35,043 nt of DNA from Phaeovulum molybdatiresistens. Lineage in GTDB: Bacteria; Pseudomonadota; Alphaproteobacteria; Rhodobacterales; Rhodobacteraceae. Under the pieces are notes generated by a model. It was not told the origin of the DNA, made no database searches, and saw only the letters and a list, made by a program, of their open reading frames with translations. Each line of letters opens with the position of its first letter. Positions within the stretch are counted from its first letter, which is position 1. Shown piece by piece: positions 23,598 through 34,379 of this stretch. The translations under genes and the position numbers were made by a program. The DNA lies in assembly GCF_023544865.1 (NCBI RefSeq), contig NZ_JAMJFX010000026.1, positions 1 to 35,043 of the forward strand. Reading direction: 5' to 3'.

Positions 23598-24077
23598 TCA
23601 GGCTGCCTGATAGCTGGAAAAGGCAGCAGTCGTCCCGTCGTGGTGGATCAGATAGACGATATAGGCCTCACGTTCGGTTTCCGGGCCCATTCCTGGCGAT
23701 CCATATGGCATGCCGGGCACAGCCAGGCCGATCGCGTCGGGGCGTTCAACCAGAAGACGGCGAATGTCTGCGGGTGGCACATGTCCCTCGATCAGGTAGT
23801 CTCCAACCTTCGCGGTATGGCACGAGGTCATCTCCTCCGGGATCCCGTTGTCCAGCTTGTAGCGCATCAGAAGCGTCCCGGCACTCGCCTCGCTGGTAAC
23901 GGTGAAACCGTCATTCTCAAGGATCTCGATCCAGGCCGAGCAGCATCCGCAGTTTGGGTCTTTCATCACGTGGATCGCCGGTCCGGCGTCTTGCGCCAAC
24001 GTAATCAGGGGCGATGCAGCCAAGAGTGCCGTCGCTCCGACGAGGATTGTTCGGCGACTAATCGTTTCATGGGTCAT
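23598..24077 (-). CDS. DUF411 (CopG-like) periplasmic copper-associated protein
   Basis: 159 residues. A Tat signal is visible (SRRTILVGATALLAASPLITLAQ). The mature part opens with IHVMKDPNCGCCSAWIEILENDGF, the DUF411 C-x-C-C metal site, followed by IPEEMTSCHTAKVGDYLIEGHVPPADIRRLL and DAIGLAVPGMPYGSPGMG, all standard for the family. The acidic/Met-containing segment P-G-M-P-x-G-S-P-G-M may also bind metal. These proteins are regularly found in copper and silver resistance clusters; their precise function is unproven. AAAGGA precedes the ATG, and the gene is 38 bases downstream of the Cu ATPase, in the same operon. Confidence 0.85.
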   Translation of the reverse strand: MTHETISRRTILVGATALLAASPLITLAQDAGPAIHVMKDPNCGCCSAWIEILENDGFTVTSEASAGTLLMRYKLDNGIPEEMTSCHTAKVGDYLIEGHVPPADIRRLLVERPDAIGLAVPGMPYGSPGMGPETEREAYIVYLIHHDGTTAAFSSYQAA

Positions 24078-24115
24078 ATGGTTTTCCTTTCTGGTAGGGG
24101 TGGTTTGCAGGCGAG

Positions 24116-26449
<2,334 letters not shown>

Positions 26450-27199
26450 GTTCTGCCAACCTTTCGATATCTCGTTGCAGCTTGCGGTCTGAAGCGGTTG
26501 GAGGCGCAAGCCATTTGACTGGTGGCAAGAAGAGCCTTTTTCAGGCTTCTTCCGCATCGCCACCCAGAGCAGCGGCAATCCTGTCACGCATCCCAGGCCG
26601 AGCACTGCCCATGTTGCCCGGCCCAGATCCCCGCTCACGGTTTCGCCGCCAAAATGGGCGAGCAGGAAGCTTGCTGGAATTATGCCAGCCAGCGTTGCCA
26701 GCGCGAACCGCCACGCATGCAGGCGGCTGAGCCCGGCGGCGTAGCTGATCATGTCGAAGGACATGAAGGGCATCAGCCGACTGGCAAACACCGTCGCCGT
26801 CAAGGCAGTTTGCGACCCGAGAAGCCCGGCATCGACGCGGTCACCCAACAGCCGACGCAAGACGTCGCGTCCCAGGATCCGCGCCAGCCCGAACGCGACC
26901 AGCGCGCCAAGTTCGGCACCGATCACGACCTGGACCGTTCCCCAAACGTGTCCATAGGCCGCGCCGGCCGCAAGTGCGATCGGCGCGCTGGGAATTGGGC
27001 TGGCCACGACAGCGACGGTCATGAGCGTGACGATCAGGACCGGCCCCCAGAGACCCGCGCGCGTGACCAGCATCTCCAGGCGTTCACCGTCCAGCAGACC
27101 ACCGGCCTCGGTGAACACCGAAGGCGTCACCAACCAGGCACCGATCAGGCCGATCCCGAGGATCGCCAGACCTGCGAGGATGCCGGCGCGCAGGCGCAT
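26450..27199 (-). CDS. TVP38/TMEM64 (DedA-like) membrane protein, in frame with the Cu ATPase
   Basis: About 250 residues from the ATG at 27199 before the ATPase ATG. It has five or six hydrophobic segments; the family core is visible as [39 protein letters not shown] and the segment [20 protein letters not shown] then [23 protein letters not shown]. The usual protein would end near [11 protein letters not shown], but no stop codon follows: 28 further codons of low-complexity, linker-like sequence run straight into the ATPase in the same frame. The ATG is one base after the DUF302 stop, so the two genes are coupled. TVP38 proteins are lipid-scramblase-like membrane proteins; one in a copper operon is unusual. 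It may be a true fusion, a lost stop codon, or a sequencing indel. Confidence 0.65.
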
Positions 27200-27200
27200 C

Positions 27201-27587
27201 TCAGACCGCCGCGACAGCCTTCGACAGAAGGTCGCGAACCTGGCCTGCGACATCCTTCAGCGCGGCGTTGTCGATCGCCTGCATTGACGCCACCGGGTCT
27301 ATCGCACTGACCTCCACGCCTCCCTCGACCTCGCGCAGGATGACGTTGCAGGGCAGCATCGTGCCGACCCGCGGCTCGAACCCGATCGCCTGATACGCCA
27401 TCTTGGGATTGCAGGCGCCGAGGATGCGATATCCCGGCATCTCGACATCGAGCTTCGTCTTCATCGTCGCCTTGACGTCGATTTCGGTGAGAACGCCGAA
27501 GCCATGGTCCGCCAGCGCCTTTCGCGCGCGTGCGTCGACGTCGTCGATGCCAACGTCGGGGATCATTCGATTGATCGTGTAGGTCAT
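27201..27587 (-). CDS. DUF302 domain protein
   Basis: 128 residues. [10 protein letters not shown]...[51 protein letters not shown] is the DUF302 core, including the family's L-G-A-C-N-P motif with a Cys. [28 protein letters not shown] follows, with a second conserved Cys. DUF302 proteins are dimeric and may bind metal or redox ligands. They often sit in copper, mercury or sulfur clusters of proteobacteria, but no function is established. The stop is one base before the TVP38-like ATG, and the 37-residue membrane peptide precedes it. Confidence 0.85.
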   Translation of the reverse strand: MTYTINRMIPDVGIDDVDARARKALADHGFGVLTEIDVKATMKTKLDVEMPGYRILGACNPKMAYQAIGFEPRVGTMLPCNVILREVEGGVEVSAIDPVASMQAIDNAALKDVAGQVRDLLSKAVAAV

Positions 27588-27603
27588 TGCGATGTCCTTT
27601 CCA

Positions 27604-27717
27604 TCATTTCCGAAGATACTTGATCAGAGCCGCGATCGCCAAAATCACGAGCACCAGGATCAGCAAGCCGAACAGCCAGCCAAAGCCCATGCCGAACCCC
27701 ATTCCATTCCAGTTCAT
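27604..27717 (-). CDS. 37-residue single-span membrane peptide
   Basis: The ATG at 27717 is preceded by CAGGAGGATGAGACG (strong site), and TGA lies at 27604-27606. The sequence starts MNWNGMGFGMGFGW, continues with a strongly hydrophobic span of about 20 residues and ends in LIKYLRK, giving an outside-in anchor with a positive cytoplasmic end. The Gly/Met/Trp-rich N-terminus could touch metal. It stands between the multicopper oxidase and DUF302 genes, with only 16 bases to the latter. Similar tiny membrane proteins accompany copper oxidase genes in related bacteria as far as I recall. The function is unknown. Confidence 0.7.
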   Translation of the reverse strand: MNWNGMGFGMGFGWLFGLLILVLVILAIAALIKYLRK

Positions 27718-27836
27718 CGTCTCATCCTCCTGATTTTCGCCTTGGCGCGCGCTTGGCGACCAGCCCATGCGTCAACATCAGGCCGGCCCGTTCAGGGCGG
27801 GGGTCGGGGCGTCCCGATTGAACGCCCCGACCCATG

Positions 27837-29345
27837 TCAGACCGAAGCCGTGACTGCGAATTCGGTCATCATGCCGGTCGCCAGATGCGGCATGTGATGG
27901 CAATGCAGCATCCAGCGCGCGGCTTCGCCGGCGTCGAGCGCCACATCGACCATCGACATCGGCGGCACGTAGACCGTGTCGCGCAGCGCGCCGGCAATGC
28001 GGCGTCCGTTCAGGCCGACGACCTGGAACACATGACCGTGCAGATGCATCGGGTGCCCCATCATCGACATGTTGTGAAACGACAGCACAACCCGCTCGCC
28101 GCTGCGCGCGGTCACGGGTTGATGCTGGCCCCAGACCGCACCGTTAATCGTCCAGACGTAGGGCTGCATCGTGCCGCCCAGCATCAGCATCTGGCTGCGG
28201 TCCACCGGCCGGTCGGGCAGGGCGTCGCGCGCGATCAGCCTCGATTCCTGCGCAAGATCGGTGTCGAAGGCGGGCGCCGCGACCGGGGCCATGGTGTCGA
28301 TGCGTCGAACCTCGGCCCCTTGTGTGGCCAGGATCAGGCCTGTGCGTTCTGGCGCGCCTTCGCGCAGGGCAAGGATCGGCCAGGCGCCCCCCTCGGTCGG
28401 CAGGTCGATTTCAAGATCGAGGCGCTGGCCCATCGCCAGGCCGAACCGGCTGCCTGCGACCGGCTGGACGGCGTGCCCATCTACGGCCACAAGCCTGGCC
28501 GGGGCCGCCCCGGTGTCTATCCAGAATACCGTCGCCGCGGCGGCGTTGATCACCCGCAGCCGAACGCGCCCCCCGCGCTCGACCTGCACCACCTCGGGGT
28601 CCGACAGTGTCCTGTCGTTGGCGAGGTAGGCGTCCCAGTCATGGTCGTTCAGATCCATGGCCATTGCGCCCATGCCCATCATCCCGCCCATTCCCGGCAT
28701 GTTGCCCATGGGCATGCCGCCCATCGCGCCATGGTCCATGCCCTGCATGGGGGGGACGGCGGGCCCTGCGCCGTGGCCCGCGTGCGCACCGTGGCCTGCG
28801 CCGCCATGGCCGCCGCTGATCTCGGCCAGAACCTCCTCGGGTGACTTGAAAGAAAAGTCATGCAGGAACATCACGACTTCTTGCCGATCGGCGGCCAGAT
28901 CCTCGTCTGACCGGACGATCAGCGGCGCGGCAAGCAGCCGCATTTCCTGGATCGGCACATGGCTGTGCATCCAATGCGTGCCCGGGCGGGCCTTGAAATC
29001 GTAGGATCGCGTCTCGCCCGGCGCAAGCAGCGGCATGGGCATGTCTGGCACGCCGTCCTGCGCGTTGGGCGGGATCTGCCCGTGCCAGTGGATGATTGTG
29101 CCGACGTCCAGATCGTTGGTCAGGTCGACCCGGAACCTTTGCCCGGGGTCAAGGATCAGCCCCTGGCCACGGGGACCGGCAAGACCGAAGACCGTGGCCG
29201 CGCGACCGTCGATATCGAGCGTGCGGGTTGCGGCAGACAGGGAAATCGGCGGCGTAGATTGCGCCAGTGCGGCGCGCGGCAGATGCGCTGCGGCAACCGC
29301 CGCCGCGCTTGCGGCCAGAAAACCGCGTCGGGAAAGGGTGTTCAT
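27837..29345 (-). CDS. Multicopper oxidase, CopA/CueO type (periplasmic, Tat-exported)
   Basis: 502 residues. A Tat signal opens the protein (MNTLSRRGFLAASAAAVAAA). Copper sites are all present: TIIHWHGQ (type 2/3), HWMHSHVPIQE (type 3), GHPMHLHGHVFQ, and WMLHCHHMPHLATGM, the type 1 and type 3 ligand string. About residues 190-235 form an insert rich in His, Met and Gly, before the third cupredoxin domain. This is a metal-binding insert as in CueO and PcoA. The protein should oxidise Cu+ to Cu2+ in the periplasm. GAGGAG stands before the ATG at 29345; an in-frame GTG/ATG further upstream (29381) is rejected as it precedes the Tat signal. It leads the copper operon on the minus strand. Confidence 0.85.
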   Translation of the reverse strand: MNTLSRRGFLAASAAAVAAAHLPRAALAQSTPPISLSAATRTLDIDGRAATVFGLAGPRGQGLILDPGQRFRVDLTNDLDVGTIIHWHGQIPPNAQDGVPDMPMPLLAPGETRSYDFKARPGTHWMHSHVPIQEMRLLAAPLIVRSDEDLAADRQEVVMFLHDFSFKSPEEVLAEISGGHGGAGHGAHAGHGAGPAVPPMQGMDHGAMGGMPMGNMPGMGGMMGMGAMAMDLNDHDWDAYLANDRTLSDPEVVQVERGGRVRLRVINAAAATVFWIDTGAAPARLVAVDGHAVQPVAGSRFGLAMGQRLDLEIDLPTEGGAWPILALREGAPERTGLILATQGAEVRRIDTMAPVAAPAFDTDLAQESRLIARDALPDRPVDRSQMLMLGGTMQPYVWTINGAVWGQHQPVTARSGERVVLSFHNMSMMGHPMHLHGHVFQVVGLNGRRIAGALRDTVYVPPMSMVDVALDAGEAARWMLHCHHMPHLATGMMTEFAVTASV

Positions 29346-29418
29346 TGTCGTCTCCTCGGGACATGCCGTCCCGTCCATCAAGGCCGATAGGGCGCCGTGG
29401 GCCCTGGCCCCGGCGCGA

Positions 29419-29769
29419 TCAGAGGAGACGGAATTGCGGAGGTCGTTCGGTCAACCCAGGGGCGCGACCGACGTGGCTTGTGTCCGGGGGAAAGTCATGA
29501 ATGGTCCCCGCAAGTCCGCGTCCGGCGGTCGTGCCCGGTGAAATCAGCACGGCCGTCAGGCCCACGCAGACCAATTCGCACATCGTGTCATCGACCGCGC
29601 CGCAGGGTGCATCGTGATCACATGGCATTGCGGACAAACCATGGGCCATCTCGCCGCCATGCATCGCATGCCCGGCCCCGGCGGTCATGCGCAGCGCATG
29701 TGCGGCAGTCACCGTCGTCACAACGACGATCGCGAGCATGGCAAGCAAGGTGACGAGACGGGCCAACAT
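29419..29769 (-). CDS. Small secreted His/Cys/Met-rich protein of the copper cluster
   Basis: 116 residues with an N-terminal signal/membrane segment (MLARLVTLLAMLAIVVVTTVTAAHA). The mature part has GHAMHGGEMAHGLSAMPCDHDAPCGAVDDTMCELVCVG, with His, Met and four Cys, a typical look for a periplasmic copper-binding peptide. The rest is Pro/Arg-rich. No named family was recognised. It lies 73 bases upstream of the multicopper oxidase start, same strand, so it probably opens the operon. An inverted repeat at 29840-29850 may control it. Confidence 0.6.
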   Translation of the reverse strand: MLARLVTLLAMLAIVVVTTVTAAHALRMTAGAGHAMHGGEMAHGLSAMPCDHDAPCGAVDDTMCELVCVGLTAVLISPGTTAGRGLAGTIHDFPPDTSHVGRAPGLTERPPQFRLL

Positions 29770-29839
29770 GCTGAAACGTTAGGCGCGGTTCCGCACAATG
29801 TCCATTCCTGTGTCCGGCATGCGGATGGTTGGGCTTCAC

Positions 29840-29850
29840 TTCACCGTGAA
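29840..29850. promoter_or_regulatory. Short inverted repeat ahead of the copper operon
   Basis: TTCACCGTGAA is a perfect 5-1-5 palindrome about 70 bases upstream of the first gene of the copper operon. Such a short palindrome can arise by chance, and no copper regulator gene is next to it, so the assignment as an operator is weak. Confidence 0.25.
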
Positions 29851-29901
29851 ATTGTTCGCTTGTGGAGCGATCAGCGGGGGGTGGCCCTGGCGGCCCAAGA
29901 T

Positions 29902-30123
29902 TTACCGATCCAGCCGCGCCCAGGCCCTTACGAAGCGATGCTTGATCCGGTCAAGCGTGTCGCGCGCATGGACGCCGCGATAGATGCGCATCAGCCGGTC
30001 AATCGCATCCGGAAAGTTTTCGTCGGGTATGTGGGTGACGGCGAGCCAGTCGAGAAGATCCTCGACGGTCGGGATGATCGGGTTCTCGCCGCTAGTGTGC
30101 GGGGGGACAGAATTGTTGCGCAT
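29902..30123 (-). CDS. Small hypothetical protein (73 residues)
   Basis: MRNNSVPPHTSGENPIIPTVEDLL... continues with LDWLAVTHIPDENFPDAIDRLMRIYRGVHARDTLDRIKHRF. It is soluble, helical and well balanced in charge, with convincing codon use in the wobble position. No family was recognised. It lies between the copper operon and the TauE/SafE gene, all on the minus strand, with more than 130 bases to its neighbours, so it may be its own transcript. A DNA-binding or adaptor role is possible but not supported by a visible motif. Confidence 0.5.
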   Translation of the reverse strand: MRNNSVPPHTSGENPIIPTVEDLLDWLAVTHIPDENFPDAIDRLMRIYRGVHARDTLDRIKHRFVRAWARLDR

Positions 30124-30413
30124 GGTTTGCGTTCCGTAATGCAGTCACGCCGCCAAGCTGACGACAGTCTGTGCAACGTTCAGTCGGGTGGGAGGTTCCT
30201 GCAGGAGGTATCACAGTTGAGGGAGCGAAAATTTCAGGGTGGCGGTGGCGTGAGATTGACCAATAGTCTGAAACTCACCTCGGCGCTTAAAAACCGCCGC
30301 GCTGAGGCTCATGGATCCGAAGGGATTGGGGAAAAATGTGTTGCTGATCGATCGAGGATGCGCGTTTCACGGAACGGTATCATCCGCAACATGCCTCTGG
30401 TCCGTCGCCAGGG

Positions 30414-31157
30414 TCAGAGGACGAAGAAGGCGAGGGTCATGGCGATGCCAACAGCGACAATCAGGTGACGCAGCATCGTGGTATTTCGGATGCGTCGTGA
30501 ATACCGGCCGCCCAAATACCCGCCGACGGCCGTAGAGATGGCGAGCAGAAGGGCGGCGTCCCAGGCTATCAGCCCTGCGGTCGCGTAGGCGAGCGCAGAT
30601 ACAGCGGCAAGAATTGTGGAGAGTGCGGTCTTCATGCCGTTCATGCCATGCAGGTCCACGAACCCCATCAGCCCGAACACGGCCAGCAGTAGGATGCCGA
30701 GGCCACCGTTGAAATAGCCGCCATAGACGGACACGAGGATAAGGATAACGGCGGATGAGGCCGCGCCAAGCTGTCCGCTGCGTCCAAGGGCCGGGATCAG
30801 GCGCGGGCCGATCGCGAAGAGCACGGTGGCGACCAGCAAGAGCCAGGGCACGACGCCCGCAAAGACCTTGCCAGGTGTGATCATCAGCAGTCCCGCGCCG
30901 ACAAGCCCACCCAGCGCAGCGAGAACGGACATCGTTCCCAGTCCGAGGGTGCCTTCCGAGTTCATGTCGTGTCGAAATGCCCAGGTGCTGCTTGCGTAGC
31001 CGGGCAAGGCCGAGAGGGTCGCCGTAGCATTGGCCATGACGGGAGGAACCCCGAGCCAGACCAGGGCCGGAAACGAGATGAACGTGCCACCGCCTGCCAC
31101 GGCATTCAGTGCGCCCGCGGCAAGGCCCGCGAAGGTTATCACCAGAAATGAAATCAT
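30414..31157 (-). CDS. TauE/SafE-family sulfite/anion exporter
   Basis: 247 residues with about eight hydrophobic segments. The family opening FAGLAAGALNAVAGGGTFISFPALVWLGVPPVMANATAT is clear, and the second repeat has GGYFNGGLGILLLAVFGLMG followed by MNGMKTALSTILAAVSALAY and GGYLGGRYSRRI. Family members export sulfite, sulfoacetate or related organosulfonates across the inner membrane. It might handle sulfur oxyanions along with the thiosulfate block about 9 kb upstream, but the distance makes this speculative. It is bounded upstream by an insertion-sequence remnant. Confidence 0.85.
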   Translation of the reverse strand: MISFLVITFAGLAAGALNAVAGGGTFISFPALVWLGVPPVMANATATLSALPGYASSTWAFRHDMNSEGTLGLGTMSVLAALGGLVGAGLLMITPGKVFAGVVPWLLLVATVLFAIGPRLIPALGRSGQLGAASSAVILILVSVYGGYFNGGLGILLLAVFGLMGFVDLHGMNGMKTALSTILAAVSALAYATAGLIAWDAALLLAISTAVGGYLGGRYSRRIRNTTMLRHLIVAVGIAMTLAFFVL

Positions 31158-31209
31158 CGGTCACTCGGCGTTGGAATCTGTCTGTCTCCTTCTGGACCAG
31201 GTGATGATG

Positions 31210-31640
31210 GGTCTGCAAATTGGTTCGCAGGACGTTGTGCGATGAAACAGTCCCAAGTTCTGACGCTTCTGCGTCGGATTGTGCAGCAGCATGCCCCGAT
31301 CGCGTCGAGACGCCCGGGGACATTGGCCACCTGGATCACGGCGACGAGGGTGCCTTCTCGTCCGTTCGGCGGGGTTCCCGGAGGCTGGGAAAATAGCTGT
31401 CCTCCCGGAACTTCGAGATGTCCAGCGCGATCCGCCCCGCTCGGGTATCCCAATCGCGGTCTCGATCTCCGTTGCGCGGGATCTCCCGCATCGGCGTTTG
31501 CACGCCTCAGGCCGCGCCGGTCCGCGCCTCCACCTCAGCTCCCGTGATCCGCTCAGCCGCGAAGACCAGCCTCCCGCGGACAAGATCGCCGTCAGCCTGC
31601 TTCTCAACACGCACGATCCGTGCCAGTCTCTCTTCGGTCA
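31210..31640 (-). pseudogene. Decayed IS256-family transposase
   Basis: Pieces of an IS256-type transposase occur in order on the minus strand but in different frames: DLVRGRLVFAAERITGAEVEARTGAA then a stop, RDRDWDTRAGRIALDI then KFREDSYFPSLREPRRTDEKA then a frameshift, AVIQVANVPG / PGVSTRS. They match the conserved N-terminal half of the family (intact members read ...RNGYRERDWDTR..., SYFPSFLEPRR, EKAL..VIQEAY.QGVSTR). The catalytic part is not seen. It is a different and older copy than the fragment at 9135. Confidence 0.7.
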
Positions 31641-32049
31641 TCGTCTTCTCCGGTTCAGGTCCAAGGTCTCGCAAACCGAGCCTTGTCCAAAGATCGGCGA
31701 TGACCGCCGGAGCGTCACCCAAGGCTGTGCGCGCAGCCTCCACACCACCCGGGTCACTGCCTCGCGCCGATACCTAACTTCATCGATGTTTGCCGCGGCT
31801 GCAGTGCGGGCAAAAGCGTAGCTCGGACGGCGTAAATGCCCCGTGCAACGGACGCGCGCGCATTGCCTTCAACGCGGTGGTCCCCGACTTGGCACCGGAA
31901 AAAAGACCCGCTGCCCGTGTGGCCTGATGATTGGAGGGCAAGCGTTCTGATCTGCGCATGGTTTTGGGCAAGAATTCGTGCAACGCGTTCTCTGGTTGAC
32001 AAATGTCCTATCCCTACAGGCCTTCTGGCGGTGGCGTTGCCTTGCATTA
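31641..32049. other. Gene-poor stretch before the HPP gene
   Basis: Several short frames overlap on both strands; none has a good ribosome site or a recognisable family. A minus-strand frame around 31790-31980 with SELRFCPHCSRGKHR (two Cys, one His) looks weakly protein-like and may be a further fragment of mobile DNA. Its end contains the promoter region of the HPP gene. Confidence 0.3.
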
Positions 32050-32063
32050 TTGATAATTATCAA
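32050..32063. promoter_or_regulatory. Perfect FNR/FnrL box upstream of the HPP gene
   Basis: TTGATAATTATCAA has both FNR half-sites exact (TTGAT-N4-ATCAA) and is palindromic through the spacer. It is centred about 130 bases before the HPP ATG, which leaves room for a class II promoter with a leader of about 90 bases. Anaerobic or low-oxygen activation is likely. Confidence 0.75.
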
Positions 32064-32186
32064 CCAAAGAGCCCAGTGGGCCCGTGGCGCAGGCGGCATC
32101 AATACCCTGCAGGTTTTACCGCGGCAGGCTGACGCATTTGCGGTTCGGCTGCGCGACTGGCCTGAAACTGGGATTGCTTGGTGGTC

Positions 32187-33449
32187 ATGACAGAGAAACA
32201 GAACTGGGTGAGACCCGTTCCGAAGGCCCCGGAGGGTCTACCATCCGCCCGTCAGGCCCCGCAGCCCAGGCACCCGTTGCTCGGCCGACGCATCCTGCGC
32301 GGGGTAGGGCCGGCGATGGCGTCGCCACGCCCGGCCGAGGCACTGCGCGCGGCGATCGGTGCCGGTCTTGCCCTGATCCTGTGCGGCCTTCTTCTGATCG
32401 CAGCGCAAGACGCTGTCGGAACAGGCGGCGGATTTTTGTTGATCGCCCCGCTTGGCGCGACGGCTTTCCTGCTGTTCGCGGTCCCGAATTCACCACTTGC
32501 ACAGCCGTGGTCGGCCATCATTGGCAACACCGTCTCGGCGGTTGTTGCGGTGACCGTTCTGCAGATCGGTGTTCCCCCCGTGTTGGCGGCGGGGCTTGCG
32601 GTTGGGGGGGCGATGGCGGCAATGGCGCTCTTGCGCGCGCTGCATCCGCCGGGGGCTGCGGTCGCGTTGGCGACGATTCTGGGCGCGTCGATGGATGGCG
32701 TGCCGGGCTATGACTTCGTTTTCGCGCCAGTCCTGCTGGACACGGTCGCGCTGGTGCTGATGGCGGTGGTCTACAACCGCGTGACAGGTCGGCACTATCC
32801 CTTTCGCCAACCCGCCGAGGCCGGGCCACATCAGACGGCGGATCCCGCCCCGGAGCGCCGGCTGGGATTGACGCCGGGGGAGCTCTCCGACGTGCTTGCC
32901 CGCTTCAACATGAGCGCGAACATTGGCGCCGAGGATTTCGGGCGGGTTCTGGCTGCGGCAGAGGCAGAGGCGGCCCGGCGCCACTTTGACGATCTGACCT
33001 GCGCGGCGGTGATGTCGCGCGATCTGGTGACGGTTACGCCGGATGCTCGGCTTCGGCTTGTGGCGGATCTGTTCCAGCGGCACGATTTCAAGACCTTGCC
33101 TGTTGTCACCGCCGACGGGCGGCTGGCCGGGATCATCACGCAAAACGACCTTATCCAGCGCGCGCGGCGCGCGGCCCTTGGCGCAAGCTTCGCGGACTCC
33201 TTGGGTCGGGTTCTGGGTGCGGCGCGCAGTGGCGGGCTGCGGGCACGTGACATCATGCGCCAAGACCTGCCCATTGTTGCCCCGGGGGACGGTGTCGGCG
33301 TGTTGGTCCAGCTGCTTGCCGATGGCGGGGTCCAGGCCGCACCGGTGATTGAGGCAGACCGACTGGTTGGCATCGTGACCCGGTCCGATCTGATCGCAGT
33401 CCTGGCGCGCCAGACCCTTCTGGCAACGGCCATCGCCCGTGCCGCCTGA
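32187..33449 (+). CDS. HPP-family membrane protein with two CBS domains
   Basis: 420 residues. Four hydrophobic segments lie at about 55-200, with LIAPLGATAFLLFAVPNSPLAQPW and ALLRALHPPGAAVALA, the H-P-P motif that names the family. The C-terminal half has paired CBS domains at about 270-330 and 350-405 (AAVMSRDLVTVTPDARL...LPVVTADGRLAGIITQNDLI; ARDIMRQDLPIVAPGDGV...APVIEADRLVGIVTRSDLI), which usually sense adenine nucleotides. HPP proteins of plants and cyanobacteria have been reported to transport nitrite. The ATG at 32187 is preferred over TTG 32178. Control by the FNR box at 32050-32063 points to use at low oxygen. A CBS-regulated anion or nitrite permease is a plausible but unproven role. 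Confidence 0.8.
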   Translation: MTEKQNWVRPVPKAPEGLPSARQAPQPRHPLLGRRILRGVGPAMASPRPAEALRAAIGAGLALILCGLLLIAAQDAVGTGGGFLLIAPLGATAFLLFAVPNSPLAQPWSAIIGNTVSAVVAVTVLQIGVPPVLAAGLAVGGAMAAMALLRALHPPGAAVALATILGASMDGVPGYDFVFAPVLLDTVALVLMAVVYNRVTGRHYPFRQPAEAGPHQTADPAPERRLGLTPGELSDVLARFNMSANIGAEDFGRVLAAAEAEAARRHFDDLTCAAVMSRDLVTVTPDARLRLVADLFQRHDFKTLPVVTADGRLAGIITQNDLIQRARRAALGASFADSLGRVLGAARSGGLRARDIMRQDLPIVAPGDGVGVLVQLLADGGVQAAPVIEADRLVGIVTRSDLIAVLARQTLLATAIARAA

Positions 33450-33559
33450 CCTTCGCCCGAAAGCAGCCCCCGCACCATGTCCGGCAGATCCCGTTTCCGA
33501 TTGTCTACCCTGACCAAACGCGCGCCCAGCCGAACCGAGTGCCATGGGGGCACCGATTG

Positions 33560-34159
33560 ATGCACATCCTGATCGCAGATGCCGAAGTGCTGGTGCGCGA
33601 AGTGATTGCAGATTTCATCGAGCGGCGTGCGGGCGGGCGCGTTGCACAGGCTACCACGCTTCAGGAGGCCCTGGATGCCGCCAGAACCTCCGGCCCGTTT
33701 GACCTGATCCTGCGGGAATACAAGCTGGTGGGCATGAATGGCCTGCGCCGGATGCTCACGTCCAGCCGGGGCCGCCCGGTCGCGCTTCTGTCAGCGAATA
33801 TTCCCCGGCCGATCGTGTCCCAGGCTCTGGTCCTGCGCGCAGCGGGCTACGTCCCCAAGACTCTGTCCGGATCGACCTTCCTGAATGTGATCCGCTTTCT
33901 GATGCTGGGCGAGAGGTTCATCCCCCACGACTTGATCCATGAGCCAGAGCAGAATGATGACCCTGGATCGATCCATGACCGGATCGAGATTGAGGTGCTG
34001 CGCCGGATTTGTGAAGGCAAGACCAACCGCAAGATCAGCGTGGAATTGGGCATCCCCGACCACGCGGTCAAAGTTCATCTGAAAACGATATTCGCAAAGC
34101 TTGATGTCACGAATCGCACCGCTGCGGCCATCGCCGCGCGGGACCTTGGGCTGGTATGA
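33560..34159 (+). CDS. LuxR-type response-regulator-like protein with atypical receiver
   Basis: 199 residues. An N-terminal receiver fold spans about 1-115 (MHILIADAEVLVREVIADFI...), and a LuxR/GerE helix-turn-helix spans about 138-198 (IEVLRRICEGKTNRKISVELGIPDHAVKVHLKTIFAKLDVTNRTAAAIAA). In the receiver the expected phospho-acceptor is Glu53 (LILREYKLVGMNG), and one residue of the acidic pair is Ala8 (IADAE); Ser78 and Lys100 of the switch remain. This suggests a regulator that is not phosphorylated or is locked in one state. No sensor kinase is adjacent. It lies 110 bases after the HPP gene and before the DGC gene, and may control them. The ATG at 33560 fits the fold; a GTG at 33539 is possible. 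Confidence 0.75.
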   Translation: MHILIADAEVLVREVIADFIERRAGGRVAQATTLQEALDAARTSGPFDLILREYKLVGMNGLRRMLTSSRGRPVALLSANIPRPIVSQALVLRAAGYVPKTLSGSTFLNVIRFLMLGERFIPHDLIHEPEQNDDPGSIHDRIEIEVLRRICEGKTNRKISVELGIPDHAVKVHLKTIFAKLDVTNRTAAAIAARDLGLV

Positions 34160-34246
34160 CGCAAGGCTATCGGGCGCGTAAGCCTGCCGTCCGGTGTGGT
34201 TCGTGTCCCAGGCTGATCCCTGTCAACGCGACGATCGCCGTTCATC

Positions 34247-34260
34247 TTGATTAATATCAA
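34247..34260. promoter_or_regulatory. Perfect FNR/FnrL box upstream of the DGC-domain gene
   Basis: TTGATTAATATCAA has both half-sites exact. It is centred about 126 bases before the DGC-domain ATG, nearly the same geometry as at the HPP gene, so the two genes probably share low-oxygen activation. Confidence 0.75.
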
Positions 34261-34379
34261 TGCATCGGCCGCGCGCGCGACGCAGGCTGTTGTCCGTAAC
34301 GTTCACGGTAATCCGCGACGGCGAGTGATCGGCATCTCGGATTGAGTGAACCACCAGTTCGCCAGGAGAAGGCCCGCGC

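Noticed and set aside
26522..27310. A 262-codon plus-strand frame opposite the TVP38-like and DUF302 genes
   Set aside because: It has no domain and is rich in Arg/Gln/Pro; the minus strand encodes recognisable membrane and DUF302 motifs.
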